The notes below the pieces were generated by a model. It had not been told where the DNA came from. It made no database searches and saw only the letters and a program-made list of their open reading frames with translations. From contig JBAYTA010000041.1 of assembly GCA_041675865.1 (NCBI GenBank), positions 1 through 15,620 on the forward strand: 15,620 nucleotides of DNA, written 5' to 3'. Below are positions 15,587 to 15,620 of the stretch, piece after piece (position 1 is the first letter of the stretch; each line of letters begins with the position of its first letter). This DNA is from DUVT01 sp041675865 (GTDB taxonomy: Bacteria; Bacillota_I; Bacilli_A; ML615J-28; CAG-698). The position numbers and the translations under genes were made by a program.

Positions 15587-15620
15587 GTATTAGAAGCGGA
15601 CGAAATTTTTTAATGGTAAA

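Noticed and set aside
15613..15620. Start of another gene at ATG 15613
   Set aside because: Only eight bases remain and there is no SD upstream, so a gene start cannot be supported.

Overview
This is a chromosomal stretch from a low-GC, Gram-positive-type bacterium. It is strongly AT-rich, all twelve genes lie on the + strand, and promoters and Shine-Dalgarno (SD) sites are of the Bacillota type. UGA is a true stop: the second gene ends in TGA at 3451-3453 and the peptidase U32 gene ends in TGA at 10392-10394, while tryptophan is written TGG. This excludes the Mycoplasma/Spiroplasma code. It points to an Acholeplasma-, Izemoplasma- or Erysipelotrichia-like lineage or a low-GC Bacillota; the exact lineage is inference.

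Layout. (1) 92-5470 is an apparent operon behind an extended -10 promoter: an ABC-F ATPase, the ribosomal GTPase TypA/BipA, a lipoprotein of the 5'-nucleotidase/metallophosphoesterase family, and a UPF0316 membrane protein, closed by a strong intrinsic terminator. (2) 5588-6379 is a TIM-barrel sugar-phosphate isomerase/epimerase-like gene with its own promoter. (3) 6476-7330 is a DegV-family fatty-acid-binding protein with its own promoter and a terminator hairpin. (4) 7375-12323 is a tight run of a second TIM-barrel protein, a long U32-family protein, an HxxxDG acyltransferase-like protein and a zinc-ribbon membrane protein (DUF6320 type), ending at a long AT-rich hairpin. (5) 12543-14597 is a divergent EF-G paralog with a perfect SD, a clear promoter and a possible cre-like operator. 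It is followed by a hairpin and an RluA-family pseudouridine synthase (14643-15470). The last 150 bases hold no gene but contain a conspicuous GC-rich hairpin.

Five of the twelve genes concern the ribosome or RNA modification: ABC-F, TypA, U32, the EF-G paralog and RluA. The rest are lipid- or envelope-linked (DegV, acyltransferase, membrane zinc-ribbon protein, nucleotidase lipoprotein) or sugar/metal TIM barrels. There is no sign of an insertion sequence, prophage, CRISPR array, tRNA or rRNA. The window reads as ordinary core chromosome. The points of interest are altered catalytic motifs in otherwise familiar families, compact terminator/SD junctions, and a poorly characterised acyltransferase-membrane protein pair.
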